Shown here: positions 40,482-49,168 of the stretch, one piece after another
Layout: every line of letters starts with the position of its first letter
How positions within the stretch are numbered: the first letter of the stretch is position 1
Assembly (NCBI GenBank): GCA_964587755.1
Contig: CAZPMC010000013.1
Coordinates: forward strand, 1 to 51,314
DNA: 51,314 bases
DNA from: CAZPMC01 sp964587755
GTDB taxonomy: Bacteria; Bacillota; Clostridia; Acetivibrionales; DTU013
Direction of reading: 5' to 3'
The notes under the pieces: model-generated
Databases searched by the model: none
What the model saw: only the letters and a program-made list of their open reading frames with translations
What the model was told of the DNA's origin: nothing
Made by a program: the position numbers and the translations under genes

Positions 40482-42535
40482 TGACAATATTATTGGCAAG
40501 GACAGCCGGGTTTTGTTTTGGCGTTAACAATGCGATAAATATAGTATATAATTTATTGGAAGACGGCTCCAAAGACATTGCTACATTAGGCCCCATAATA
40601 CATAATGAACAGATGATTGATGAGTTGAGACAAAAGGGTGTAAAAATCATATCTGATGTTTCCCAAATTCCTGAAAATTCGAAAATAATTATCAGGGCTC
40701 ATGGTGTTACTCCCGATATATATAAGGACTTAGAACATCGAAATATTGAATTAGTTGATTCAACCTGTCCTTATGTGAAGAAAATACACAATTTGGTCAG
40801 TCTAATGTATAGTGATGGGTACACTATTGTAGTAGCAGGTGATAAAAAGCATCCAGAGGTTATAGGAATAAACGGATGGTGTGAAAATACCGCATATATA
40901 GCCAATGAGCCCGAAGACGTGGAAGATTTTCCCCAGATTGACGGACCATGCTGTTTGGTAGCACAGACTACAATTACTAAAGAAAAGTTTGAAAAAATAT
41001 ATACTAAATTAAAAGAAAAGTGTAAAATCATAAAAAAGTTTGATACAATATGTAATGCTACTATCACAAGACAGACTGAAGCTGAGGAAATAGCCCGCAA
41101 GTCTGATGTAATGCTGGTGGTGGGAAGCAAGAAAAGCTCAAACACCCAAAAGCTGTTTGACATTTGTAAAAAACATTGTGAGAATACTTATTACATCGAG
41201 ACGTACGGTGATTTGCCGCCGATAAATATAAAAGAAGTAAAAACGCTGGGTATTACAGCCGGAGCATCTACACCGGAACGCATAATCAAGGAGGTTATTG
41301 AAAAAATGGATGAATTAAATAAACAGGAGAATGAGTTGAGTTTTCAGGAAGCATTTGAGAGTTCCCTGATAACCCTCAGAAGTGGCGAAACTGTAAAGGG
41401 CAGAATCATCGGCTTCAATAATGCTGAGATTTTTGTCGACCTTGGCTACAAATCAGACGGTATTATTCCTATTGGAGAGTATACAGATGACCCTGATTTT
41501 AAGCCTGAGGAAAATGTAAAAATCGGAGAGGAAATCGATGTTTTTGTCGTAAGAGTCAATGACGGCGAAGGAAATGTTATGCTTTCGAAGAAAAAGGTTG
41601 ATTCTGCCAAAAGCATGGAGCTAATTAAAGAGGCCTTTGAAAACAAGACAACTCTTACGGGGAAAGTAATTGAAACTACAAATGGCGGTATTGTTGCGAA
41701 TGTAAAAGGAGTCAGAGTATTCATACCTGCCTCTCAAATTGCTGAGAGATATGTTAAGGATACGGCAGAATATCTTAAGCAACCGGTTTCTATAAGAATT
41801 ATAGAGTTTAATCCTGCTAGAAGAAAGATCATCGGCTCACAAAGAATAGTACTCGCTGAGCAGAGGGAGCAGGCTGAAAACGCTTTCTGGTCCGAGATTG
41901 AAGTAGGAAAGAAATACAAAGGTACAGTTAAAAATCTTATGGACTTTGGTGCATTCGTAGACATAGGCGGTATTGATGGTTTGGTTCATGTGTCAGAAAT
42001 CTCCTGGTCTAAAATAAAGCATCCATCCGATGTATTGAAGGTTGGGCAAGAGGTTGAGGTTACCGTTTTGGAATATGATAGGGAGAAAAAGCGTATTTCA
42101 TTGGGGCTCAGGCGTGAAGAGGACAACCCGTGGGTTAAGGCTGCCGAGAAGTACAAGGTAGGAGAAAATGTGACCGGAAAAGTTGTAAGATTAGTACCCT
42201 TCGGTGCATTTATTGAACTTGAGGAGGGTCTTGACGGTCTTGTTCATATTTCACAAATATCCAATGTAAGGATTGCCAAGCCCGGAGATGTTCTTAAGAT
42301 TGGACAGGTAGTTGAAGCCAAGATAGTGGAAGTAGATACTGAAGCTAAAAAGATTAGCTTAAGTATAAAGGAAGTAAATCCGATTGATCCGGAAAATTAT
42401 CAGCCTGCAGAAAAAAAGGTTGAAAGTACTGAGAGTTCTGAGCCGGCTCAGGAGGCTGAGGAAACAATACCTTCAGAACACAAAGAAGAGCTCACAAACA
42501 CAATTGCAGATGCAATTAACGACAAACAGCAATGA
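40481..42535 (+). CDS. ispH: IspH-ribosomal protein S1 fusion (HMBPP reductase / S1)
   Basis: A 684-residue bifunctional protein. Residues 1-285 are IspH (LytB), which reduces HMBPP to IPP and DMAPP; the 4Fe-4S ligands C12 (GFCFGV), C96 (DSTCPYV) and C191 (TICNATITRQ) are present. Four S1 RNA-binding domains follow, at about residues 302-370, 388-456, 473-543 and 558-628, then an acidic tail. The S1 part probably acts as ribosomal protein S1 in translation initiation. The same fusion is common in clostridia, so it is not a local artefact. Its start overlaps plsC by one base. Confidence 0.95.
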   Translation: MTILLARTAGFCFGVNNAINIVYNLLEDGSKDIATLGPIIHNEQMIDELRQKGVKIISDVSQIPENSKIIIRAHGVTPDIYKDLEHRNIELVDSTCPYVKKIHNLVSLMYSDGYTIVVAGDKKHPEVIGINGWCENTAYIANEPEDVEDFPQIDGPCCLVAQTTITKEKFEKIYTKLKEKCKIIKKFDTICNATITRQTEAEEIARKSDVMLVVGSKKSSNTQKLFDICKKHCENTYYIETYGDLPPINIKEVKTLGITAGASTPERIIKEVIEKMDELNKQENELSFQEAFESSLITLRSGETVKGRIIGFNNAEIFVDLGYKSDGIIPIGEYTDDPDFKPEENVKIGEEIDVFVVRVNDGEGNVMLSKKKVDSAKSMELIKEAFENKTTLTGKVIETTNGGIVANVKGVRVFIPASQIAERYVKDTAEYLKQPVSIRIIEFNPARRKIIGSQRIVLAEQREQAENAFWSEIEVGKKYKGTVKNLMDFGAFVDIGGIDGLVHVSEISWSKIKHPSDVLKVGQEVEVTVLEYDREKKRISLGLRREEDNPWVKAAEKYKVGENVTGKVVRLVPFGAFIELEEGLDGLVHISQISNVRIAKPGDVLKIGQVVEAKIVEVDTEAKKISLSIKEVNPIDPENYQPAEKKVESTESSEPAQEAEETIPSEHKEELTNTIADAINDKQQ

Positions 42536-42567
42536 CAATAGGTTTATAAAAGAATTTTTATACAGTG

Positions 42568-42629
42568 ATATAAGGAGGCACTTCTTAGCATGTAGGTATA
42601 TCCGGTGCTCGAGAAATGGCTCCTTATAT
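42568..42629 (+). promoter_or_regulatory. Leader hairpin upstream of cheR
   Basis: ATATAAGGAG (42568-42577) and CTCCTTATAT (42620-42629) form a perfect ten-pair stem. The left arm contains an AAGGAGG ribosome-binding-like sequence followed by ATG-TAG at 42590. It might control expression of cheR, or be the remnant of a small gene. Confidence 0.4.
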
Positions 42630-42660
42630 TATACTATTAGGGGTGAGGGGTGAATTCAGA

Positions 42661-43446
42661 ATGAATTATGAGGGGTTTAAGGCGGAAATCTATAATTTGT
42701 CCGGAATTAACCTTAGCTTATATAAAGAAAAGCAAATGAAAAGAAGAATCGATTCTTTAATTGACAGAAACGGTTATTCAAAATATGACGTATATCTTAT
42801 TGCACTTAAAAAAAATGAAAAATTATTTAATGAATTTATAAATCATTTGACGATAAATGTATCTGAGTTTTATAGAAATCCCGACCAGTGGGAGGTCTTA
42901 AAGAAATCAATATACCCACATCTACTCGAATTATCAAGGGTGCCCAAGATATGGAGCACGGCGTGCTCAACAGGAGATGAACCCTATACCCTTGTAATGA
43001 CCTTAAATGAATTTCTTCCGCTAAATGAGATAAAAATAATTGCAACGGATATAGATAAAGAGGCATTAAGAAAAGCTAAGGAAGGCAATTACACTGAGAA
43101 AAGCCTTGAAAAGCTGCCCAAAAATTACATTGAAAAGTATTTCGATAAAAATGGTCCGATATACACCATAAAGGATGAGGTTAAAAGCAGAGTCGAATTT
43201 AGTCGGTTAAATATGTTAAAGGACAGATACCCTGCTGATTGTGACTTAATTGTGTGTAGAAATGTGCTCATTTACTTTACAGACGAAGCAAAAGCACAGA
43301 TTTATACTAATTTTAACAAGTCACTTAAAAAAGACGGAATTTTATTTGTAGGAAGCACAGAGCAAATATTAATACCAGCCAAATACGGACTGAGTTCAAT
43401 AAAAACTTTCTTCTACAAGAAGGATGTGGATATGGAAAATGGCTGA
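42661..43446 (+). CDS. cheR: Chemotaxis protein methyltransferase CheR
   Basis: A 261-residue CheR. An N-terminal all-helical domain (LYKEKQMKRRIDSLIDRNGYSKYDVY) precedes a SAM-binding domain with FYRNPDQWEVL, ACSTGDEPYTLVM, ATDIDKEALRKAKEG and CDLIVCRNVLIYFTDEAKAQ. It methylates receptor glutamates in chemotaxis, suggesting a motile organism. The start at 42661 is chosen because GAGGGGTG is upstream; the open frame runs 15 codons further back. Confidence 0.95.
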   Translation: MNYEGFKAEIYNLSGINLSLYKEKQMKRRIDSLIDRNGYSKYDVYLIALKKNEKLFNEFINHLTINVSEFYRNPDQWEVLKKSIYPHLLELSRVPKIWSTACSTGDEPYTLVMTLNEFLPLNEIKIIATDIDKEALRKAKEGNYTEKSLEKLPKNYIEKYFDKNGPIYTIKDEVKSRVEFSRLNMLKDRYPADCDLIVCRNVLIYFTDEAKAQIYTNFNKSLKKDGILFVGSTEQILIPAKYGLSSIKTFFYKKDVDMENG

Positions 43447-44641
43447 TTCTATAAGAAAGCTTATATTTCTTGTAGATATGAATGCGTTTTTTATAAGCTG
43501 TGAAGCTGCCCGCAATCCCCGGCTTAAATCACGTCCCGCTGCCGTGGCAGGTGATCCAGAAAAAAGGGCCGGGATAATTCTTGCCGCAAATTATGAAGCC
43601 CGTGCTTTTGGTGTTAGAACAACAATGCTTGTTCATGAGGCAAAAAGACTCTGTCCTGGTATAATCCTTTTACCACCTGATCACAATTTCTATGAAAAAA
43701 AGTCAAAAGAAGTTATGGAAATTCTTTCGGGGTTTACTCCAGTTATTCAGCAAAACAGTATAGATGAGGCATGGCTTGATTTAACAGGCTGCGAAGGCCT
43801 TTTTGGAGAGCCAAAAAAAATCGCAAGGCATATTATGTGCAAGATAAGCGATGAGCTTGATCTTTGGTGTTCTATAGGTATATCCGAAAACAAATTCCTG
43901 GCCAAGATGGCATCTGAGATGAAAAAGCCAAGAGGTATAACCGAGCTGTGGATTAAGGATGTAAAAGAGAAGCTGTGGCCTCTTAGAATACGAAAAATGT
44001 ACGGAATCGGCTCTCAGACAGAAAAGAGGTTAAATGAGCTTGGAATTGTTACAATTGGGGATCTAGCCAATTTTGATAGCGGGATTCTTTACTCACACTT
44101 TGGGAAATATGCACAGGAGCTTTATGATTATGCAAACGGAATTGATATGTCTCCTGTGACACCCGGCAGAAAAAGTGAAACAAAATCTATTAGCCGTTCA
44201 ACTACTCTCTCAAAAAACATTGTGGATATGGAAAGTGCTCAGGCTGTCCTTTTAAAGCTATCGGAAGAAGTCGGTGAAGAAACAAGAAGGTATGGTTTTT
44301 TAGGCAGGACAGTATCTATAGCAATTAGATACGATGATTTTAAAACTATTACGCGGCAAAAATCTGTATCACCAACCTGCCTGACAATGGACATATATAA
44401 AACGGCTGCTGGGCTGCTTGATGAAAACTGGGCACTCAGACGCCCTATAAGGCTCCTTGGAGTCGGTATATCAGGCTTTGATGAGGCAGAGCATGAACAG
44501 CTATCTTTTTTCGATTTGGATGAAGAGCTGCCCGATGAAAGAAAAAGGGAAGAGAAGCTGGAAAAAACAATAGACATTATAAGGGCAAAATATGGAAGTG
44601 ATATAGTAAAAAGGGCAAAGCTTTTAGCAGACGATGAGTAA
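43439..44641 (+). CDS. dinB: Y-family DNA polymerase (DinB/Pol IV type)
   Basis: A 400-residue translesion polymerase. The first catalytic motif is FLVDMNAFFISCEAARNP (D13), and the SIDEAWLDLTG motif near residue 108 carries the Asp-Glu pair. The little-finger domain is present (SISRSTTLSKNI). There is no clear beta-clamp peptide, but the end is QLSFFDLDEELP, and QLSFFD resembles a clamp-binding QLxLF motif. It overlaps cheR by eight bases (ATGGCTGA). ATG 43439 is preferred over 43424 for lack of a spaced ribosome-binding site at the latter. Confidence 0.93.
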   Translation: MADSIRKLIFLVDMNAFFISCEAARNPRLKSRPAAVAGDPEKRAGIILAANYEARAFGVRTTMLVHEAKRLCPGIILLPPDHNFYEKKSKEVMEILSGFTPVIQQNSIDEAWLDLTGCEGLFGEPKKIARHIMCKISDELDLWCSIGISENKFLAKMASEMKKPRGITELWIKDVKEKLWPLRIRKMYGIGSQTEKRLNELGIVTIGDLANFDSGILYSHFGKYAQELYDYANGIDMSPVTPGRKSETKSISRSTTLSKNIVDMESAQAVLLKLSEEVGEETRRYGFLGRTVSIAIRYDDFKTITRQKSVSPTCLTMDIYKTAAGLLDENWALRRPIRLLGVGISGFDEAEHEQLSFFDLDEELPDERKREEKLEKTIDIIRAKYGSDIVKRAKLLADDE

Positions 44642-44774
44642 TTCCCAAGAAGCAAGGTATTTCCATAGTGGCAGAGAAATACCCAGAGCTATCAGAAAAA
44701 GTAGATTAACACATATATAGATGAAATTATCTGCCTCTGTTGATATAATAGTTATATATTAAAGCAAAGGTGAG

Positions 44775-46199
44775 GTGCTTTCCATAGCAGTAAACATAAA
44801 TTCTTTGAATTCCCGTAGATTTTCTATTATAGCGTTTTCGTTTTGTTTCGCGTATTTGCTCTCCTTCCTGTTTGAAGGTCAGGTGTTGTATAGCTTGCTG
44901 AATCTGCGAGGAACAGATGCCAATCGTTACATACTGGCTGCAATTATCACACATTTTATAGGGCTTTTCACCTGTGGGATGATTGTGAGGTCTCAGGCAG
45001 CTGCCAAAAAAATGTTGCTTATCAGTATGGGCTTGTGTCTTTTCGCCACTGTCCCATTCTTTTTTATTCATTCAGCTCTATGGATGGGCGGACTGCTTGT
45101 AAGCGGGTACTTTAGCGGCTGCACAGTGGCATCATGGGGATATTTTCTATGGGCTTATACGCCCAAGAACGAGCGCATTAAATCCTGCGCCGACGTTCTG
45201 ATTTATTCCAACCTGCTGATGATTGCGGTCAACATGGTTGCCATGAACCGGTCACCATTTATAGGACTTGGAGTCTCTATGCTTTGCCTTGTGCTTGGTA
45301 TGGTCTTCACTTGGATGCTACCGTTGAATAAGGAGAATGAGCAGAGCAAACCATTTAAAAATAAGATGCGTGAAAGTATTAAAAACCCGCTATTATTGCT
45401 GTGCCTTTTCGTCTTCATCATCACAATTAATTCCGGACTAATGTATCAGGTCATCAACCCCGCTTTTGAACATCTAACGGGGCTTACGAGTTGGTATTGG
45501 GCAGTGCCTTATATCGTGGCGCTTGCCATTATGCGAAACCTACCCATGAAAGCTAAGCGTTCGAGAATTTTGTACATTGGAATGGCAATGATTATGGGAG
45601 CGTTCATCAGCTTTATGCTGCTTAAGCGAAGCACATGCGACTATCTGATTGTGGATACGCTGATGCTCGGCGCTTGCGGGATTTTTGATCTATTTTGGTG
45701 GAGTATCCTCGGAGAAATGCTGGATTATGGCGATAACCCGGCACAGATTTTTGGAATCGGACTTTCTGCCAATGTATTCGGTGTCCTTTGTGGCGGCGTT
45801 TTGGGAATGGTCGTGACATCCATGGGGCTTCTCGGCTCAGAGGTTGCGGTGATTGCCCTTACGGTGGTTTGCGTTACCCTGGTTATGCTGCCGCCCCTTA
45901 ACCAGCGGCTTGTTCTGCTGTTGAAAAGTCATGCTTATCTTACGGCCTATGATAATATGAGCCGGTCACAGCAAACGGACATTGTCCGCCAAATTAAAAC
46001 TCTTGACCCGCTGACTGTGAGGGAGCAGGAAGTATTGCAGCTAATCCTATCAGGCAAATCTAACCGAGAAATTGCCGGGACCTTGTTCATCAGCGAGAAT
46101 ACCGTAAAAACACATGTAAGAAATGTTTTTTCAAAATACGATGTTTCAAGTCGAGTGGAGTTAATCAGCACCCTTCTCAAGAACCAAACAGAAGCATAA
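44775..46199 (+). CDS. Membrane-bound LuxR-type regulator with 12-TM MFS-like domain
   Basis: A 474-residue protein. Residues ~15-395 have about twelve membrane helices of MFS-like pattern (SFCFAYLLSFLFEGQ, GLLVSGYFSGCTVASWGYFL, YWAVPYIVALAIMRN). The C-terminal ~65 residues are a LuxR HTH domain (LTVREQEVLQLILSGKSNREIAGTLFISENTVKTHVRNVFSKY). Such fusions sense a small molecule or membrane state and regulate neighbouring genes. The GTG start is assigned with a close AAAGGTGAG, so it is uncertain. A terminator follows. The likely targets are itself and the downstream lipoprotein gene. Confidence 0.85.
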   Translation: MLSIAVNINSLNSRRFSIIAFSFCFAYLLSFLFEGQVLYSLLNLRGTDANRYILAAIITHFIGLFTCGMIVRSQAAAKKMLLISMGLCLFATVPFFFIHSALWMGGLLVSGYFSGCTVASWGYFLWAYTPKNERIKSCADVLIYSNLLMIAVNMVAMNRSPFIGLGVSMLCLVLGMVFTWMLPLNKENEQSKPFKNKMRESIKNPLLLLCLFVFIITINSGLMYQVINPAFEHLTGLTSWYWAVPYIVALAIMRNLPMKAKRSRILYIGMAMIMGAFISFMLLKRSTCDYLIVDTLMLGACGIFDLFWWSILGEMLDYGDNPAQIFGIGLSANVFGVLCGGVLGMVVTSMGLLGSEVAVIALTVVCVTLVMLPPLNQRLVLLLKSHAYLTAYDNMSRSQQTDIVRQIKTLDPLTVREQEVLQLILSGKSNREIAGTLFISENTVKTHVRNVFSKYDVSSRVELISTLLKNQTEA

Positions 46200-46225
46200 T
46201 ATAAAACCGCATAAATACTGCGTTT

Positions 46226-46263
46226 AAAAGGCTACTCACCCAAAAGGGTGAGTGGCCTTTTTC
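46226..46263 (+). terminator. Terminator after the LuxR-type regulator
   Basis: AAAAGGCTACTCACCC pairs with GGGTGAGTGGCCTTTT around AAAA (one mismatch), ending in a T run. Confidence 0.9.
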
Positions 46264-46367
46264 TGCAAAACCATCCTTTAGATCGATGATTTTTTAATCT
46301 TCCTTTTTTAAAATTTAATTGGTGAAGGCATGGTGCTGATGAAATTAATCCTCAAGCAACGCAATAT

Positions 46368-46601
46368 ATGTGCTTTGTTGTTCGCAGCCAAATTTATCGA
46401 TGGGGTCTCGACGAGGTGCATGGTGTACGGCTGCACGCCGCTCAAATTGATCGGGAACGGATTTATTTGACCTTTGGCACTGCCGTCCGAACCATGAAAA
46501 TAGAGTTGCTACACGGCATGACTGAAAAGCAAGCGGTACTTGATGCCGCGCAAAAGCTTTGGTCTGAAACAGGTGTTACGGCAGAAATCATCAATTGGTA
46601 A
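46368..46601 (+). CDS. Small ORF of unknown function, possibly degraded
   Basis: 77 codons from ATG 46368, including IYLTFGTAVRTMKIELLHGM and TEKQAVLDAAQKLWSETGVT. The frame is open upstream to about 46327 (reading HGADEINPQATQYM), but there is no ribosome-binding site in front of the ATG. The composition looks protein-like, yet the missing translation signals suggest a remnant of a longer gene. No family is recognised. Confidence 0.4.
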   Translation: MCFVVRSQIYRWGLDEVHGVRLHAAQIDRERIYLTFGTAVRTMKIELLHGMTEKQAVLDAAQKLWSETGVTAEIINW

Positions 46602-46637
46602 CTTATGTAGAACTATAAAAAATTTGGAGGTAACACA

Positions 46638-48581
46638 ATGAGAAATTTGCGTATCAAGCATTTTTTGGTAATTTCAGCGGTTTTAATAATAGGCATAAGC
46701 GGTCTGGCTGCATGTTCTTTCTCGCCCGGAGCGAAAAGCACTTCTGTAGAAAACGGTATTATCACTCTTGGTGAAACCATCGTTAGCTTTGGTGACAACG
46801 TTTCTGACGGAGAGCCTGCATCTTTGATATCCGTTAAGACCACAGAAGTAGAAGAAGAAAACGGTCTAAATTCCGAGCTCTATGAACTGACACTGTCCAA
46901 AGCATACAAACAGCCGCTGACACTTACCCTTCCTGTCCCTGAGGACTACACCGGTGCATCGGAGGAAGTGCTGCTAATTGGCCTTGGGGTCGAGTGCGAA
47001 TATGAAAGTGGCAGTTATGGGACGGAGTATTTCTATATCCCAGCCGACGTGGTTGATGGGGCTGCCAGTGCCAGCTTCATACCGGCAGAGTTGTTTGAGG
47101 CTCCTCTATACATGGGCAACAGTGAGGGTACAGCCAAGCCGAGTAATATGACAACTTCTTTTTCACTGAAGTGCGGACTGTTTTCAAGTGTCTCCTATTT
47201 TTCCGATGGCGGGCATTTTAGGCTCTACTACCCCATGAAAGTCAATGGTGCGTTTTTTCATGACATTGTGGGTTCTTCGGGCAGGCAGGATATCCTCAAC
47301 GACCTTGAGGCAGTATATGAAAAATATAAGACCCTTGGTTATAAGTATAACGAGAGCGATTTTCCAATGAATGTTCAAATCAAGAGTATTGACGATTCAG
47401 GTTCTTACCATATGCTATTTAAAGACATAACCCTAAATATCAATAACTTTACCGAAAAATACACTGTAGGCTCTCTTAATCCACTGCTTTGGCATGAGTT
47501 TTTCCATTATGTGCAAGGCTGTTATACAGGTATTTTTAACGCTACAAAATGGATTGACGAGGCAACAGCCTCCTACTATGAGGCCAGCGCAAAAGGTGCC
47601 ACCTTTACCTCTCTCACCTCACAGTATTTTGAAAAGCAATTCAGCAGTGCTCTTCCTGTAAAGGATACTGCTCAGGATGGCTACGCTCGCTCACCATTAA
47701 TTGCTTTTCTCTCAAAAAAGATGGGTGACGACACCTGGATTAAAGCAACATACGAAAAGGGAGGTACACAGGAGGCACTGATTGAAGCAGTGGGTGACCC
47801 ATCAAGCTGGGTACATGAGTACTATACTGCCATTGCTTCTGGGAAGATAGGACAGGAGAGTACATATACCCTCCATAAGAATATCAGTACAGGTGTTTTG
47901 GGAGAAGATGTGGGTACTACTATGAAATTAAGTATTCCTGACACAGATAAACAGGCAGAGGCTGCCAGTGGAGAAAAGCTTGTTCTTGGCTCGGCATCGG
48001 TTACAATGAACGGCCAGGGATCTAGATTAGTAGCTATCACCATTGACAAGGATAAGCTAAAAAATCTACCTGATAAAATCGACCCAAGTGTGGAATGTAA
48101 AGGTGCGTCGGTTAATGTGATTTCGGCCGTTGGTAGCAAATCGAAAAACTGTGGAAGCTCATTAACCGGTCTTAAGGACTCAGCTGACAGCAAGACCATA
48201 TATCTTGTAGTAGTCACCTCAAAAGAACCGGCAGGAGTCTCCAAAAGCTTTGAGGTCAAGGTCAAGCTGGAGGTTAAGAAAATTGATTTCTCAGGAACCT
48301 ATAAAGGTATTCTGAATGTTACCGAATCAGGTGCAGATATTGATGTAACGACTGTTGTTACCTATGAAAAGGATTTTGGCGACGGCGCTTATTATAAGAT
48401 TGTTTGCTCTAATGACGAGACGGGAAGCACATATATCAACAACAGCTATTTTGTGCGTTCTTCAGGAGAGGCAAATATTGCAGGAGCAGAGTTTAACTTT
48501 TCAGCTGACGGCCAATCATTTTTTGCTACGATGCTGGATTTTAACAATAATGCGTGGGGCACCATCAGCGCAGCAAAATGA
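46638..48581 (+). CDS. Lipoprotein with HExxH metallopeptidase signature
   Basis: A 647-residue exported protein. The signal peptide ends ISGLAAC, a lipobox, then a Ser-rich linker. A zinc-peptidase motif H286-E-F-F-H290 lies in LNPLLWHEFFHYVQGCYTG, with a candidate third ligand E308 in WIDEATASYYEASA 18 residues later, the arrangement of gluzincin-type peptidases. N- and C-terminal regions look beta-rich. GGAGG precedes the ATG. I do not recognise a named family, and activity is inferred from the motif. It is a likely output of the upstream membrane-bound LuxR regulator. Confidence 0.75.
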   Translation: MRNLRIKHFLVISAVLIIGISGLAACSFSPGAKSTSVENGIITLGETIVSFGDNVSDGEPASLISVKTTEVEEENGLNSELYELTLSKAYKQPLTLTLPVPEDYTGASEEVLLIGLGVECEYESGSYGTEYFYIPADVVDGAASASFIPAELFEAPLYMGNSEGTAKPSNMTTSFSLKCGLFSSVSYFSDGGHFRLYYPMKVNGAFFHDIVGSSGRQDILNDLEAVYEKYKTLGYKYNESDFPMNVQIKSIDDSGSYHMLFKDITLNINNFTEKYTVGSLNPLLWHEFFHYVQGCYTGIFNATKWIDEATASYYEASAKGATFTSLTSQYFEKQFSSALPVKDTAQDGYARSPLIAFLSKKMGDDTWIKATYEKGGTQEALIEAVGDPSSWVHEYYTAIASGKIGQESTYTLHKNISTGVLGEDVGTTMKLSIPDTDKQAEAASGEKLVLGSASVTMNGQGSRLVAITIDKDKLKNLPDKIDPSVECKGASVNVISAVGSKSKNCGSSLTGLKDSADSKTIYLVVVTSKEPAGVSKSFEVKVKLEVKKIDFSGTYKGILNVTESGADIDVTTVVTYEKDFGDGAYYKIVCSNDETGSTYINNSYFVRSSGEANIAGAEFNFSADGQSFFATMLDFNNNAWGTISAAK

Positions 48582-48608
48582 TAAAGGTAATCTGACAGCC
48601 TGATAATT

Positions 48609-48857
48609 TTGGCAAAAATTCACGATGAAGAAAACCCCGCAGATGAGGACAGCTTTTATGTTGTATCTCTTGCTGGGTCAATCGGCTATTGTGAGGACGG
48701 CGAGGATATAGACTGGCTGTTTCTGGCGGATTCATCAGGAAAAGAGGATTTGCCTATAACGTTTGAAACAGTACCCCAAAAAAAATATTGTAGTAATTGT
48801 GGTTTTGCTATTGTTCCCGGTGTACGCTTTTGCAGTAAATGCGGAGGTCAATTGTAA
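48609..48857 (+). CDS. Zinc-ribbon protein, possibly partial
   Basis: An 82-codon frame from TTG 48609. The N-terminal ~55 residues are acidic (HDEENPADEDSFYVV) and the end is a zinc ribbon, KYCSNCGFAIVPGVRFCSKCGGQL, with four Cys in C-x2-C...C-x2-C. No ribosome-binding site is clear and two stop codons lie just before it. It may be a small regulatory protein or the surviving 3' end of a longer gene. Confidence 0.5.
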   Translation: MAKIHDEENPADEDSFYVVSLAGSIGYCEDGEDIDWLFLADSSGKEDLPITFETVPQKKYCSNCGFAIVPGVRFCSKCGGQL

Positions 48858-48875
48858 GCTGGGGGAACAAAGCTA

Positions 48876-48923
48876 GGGGGACGGCTTTTACTGCTTTTTA
48901 AAAAGCAGAAACAACCGTCCCCC
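48876..48923. repeat. GGGGGACGG...CCGTCCCCC hairpin
   Basis: GGGGGACGG pairs with CCGTCCCCC. After an internal loop, CTGCTTTTT pairs with AAAAAGCAG. It lies between the zinc-ribbon gene and the tRNA-Leu terminator and may act as a terminator from the left. It is a member of the ACGG/CCGT hairpin group. Confidence 0.8.
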
Positions 48924-48930
48924 TTACTTT

Positions 48931-48967
48931 AAAAATTAAAGGGTTTCACGATTACCGTGAAACCCTT
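48931..48967 (-). terminator. Terminator of tRNA-Leu
   Basis: On the minus strand AAGGGTTTCACG and CGTGAAACCCTT form a perfect 12-pair stem, followed by TTAATTTTT. The stem touches the CCA end of the tRNA. Confidence 0.85.
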
Positions 48968-49053
48968 GGTGCGGGAAACAGGACTTGAACCTGCACACCC
49001 TTGCGAGCTCTAGTACCTGAAACTAGCGCGTCTGCCAATTCCGCCATTCCCGC
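48967..49053 (-). tRNA. tRNA-Leu (anticodon CAG)
   Basis: An 87-nt long-variable-arm tRNA. The acceptor GCGGGAA pairs with TTCCCGC, followed by A and encoded CCA. The anticodon stem CTAGT/ACTAG encloses TTCAGGT (anticodon CAG), and the variable arm is typical of leucine tRNAs. Confidence 0.94.
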
Positions 49054-49072
49054 TCATCAAAATGCAATACTA

Positions 49073-49101
49073 ATTGTACTAGAAATATTATATAATTGCA
49101 A
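49073..49101 (-). promoter_or_regulatory. Promoter for tRNA-Leu
   Basis: On the minus strand TTGCAA (49101-49096), 17 bases, TACAAT (49078-49073), 20 bases before the mature 5' end. Confidence 0.7.
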
Positions 49102-49168
49102 GTGGTGAATTTTTATTTTGATGTAAAATATATTTGAAGCAGAATTTCTGCAGCACGGAGGCGGGCAC

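Noticed and set aside
40481..42535. IspH-S1 fusion as an assembly artefact
   Set aside because: The join is in frame with a natural linker, and the same fusion is well known in clostridia.
42536..42660. c-di-GMP riboswitch before cheR
   Set aside because: The conserved GEMM core is absent; only a simple hairpin is present.
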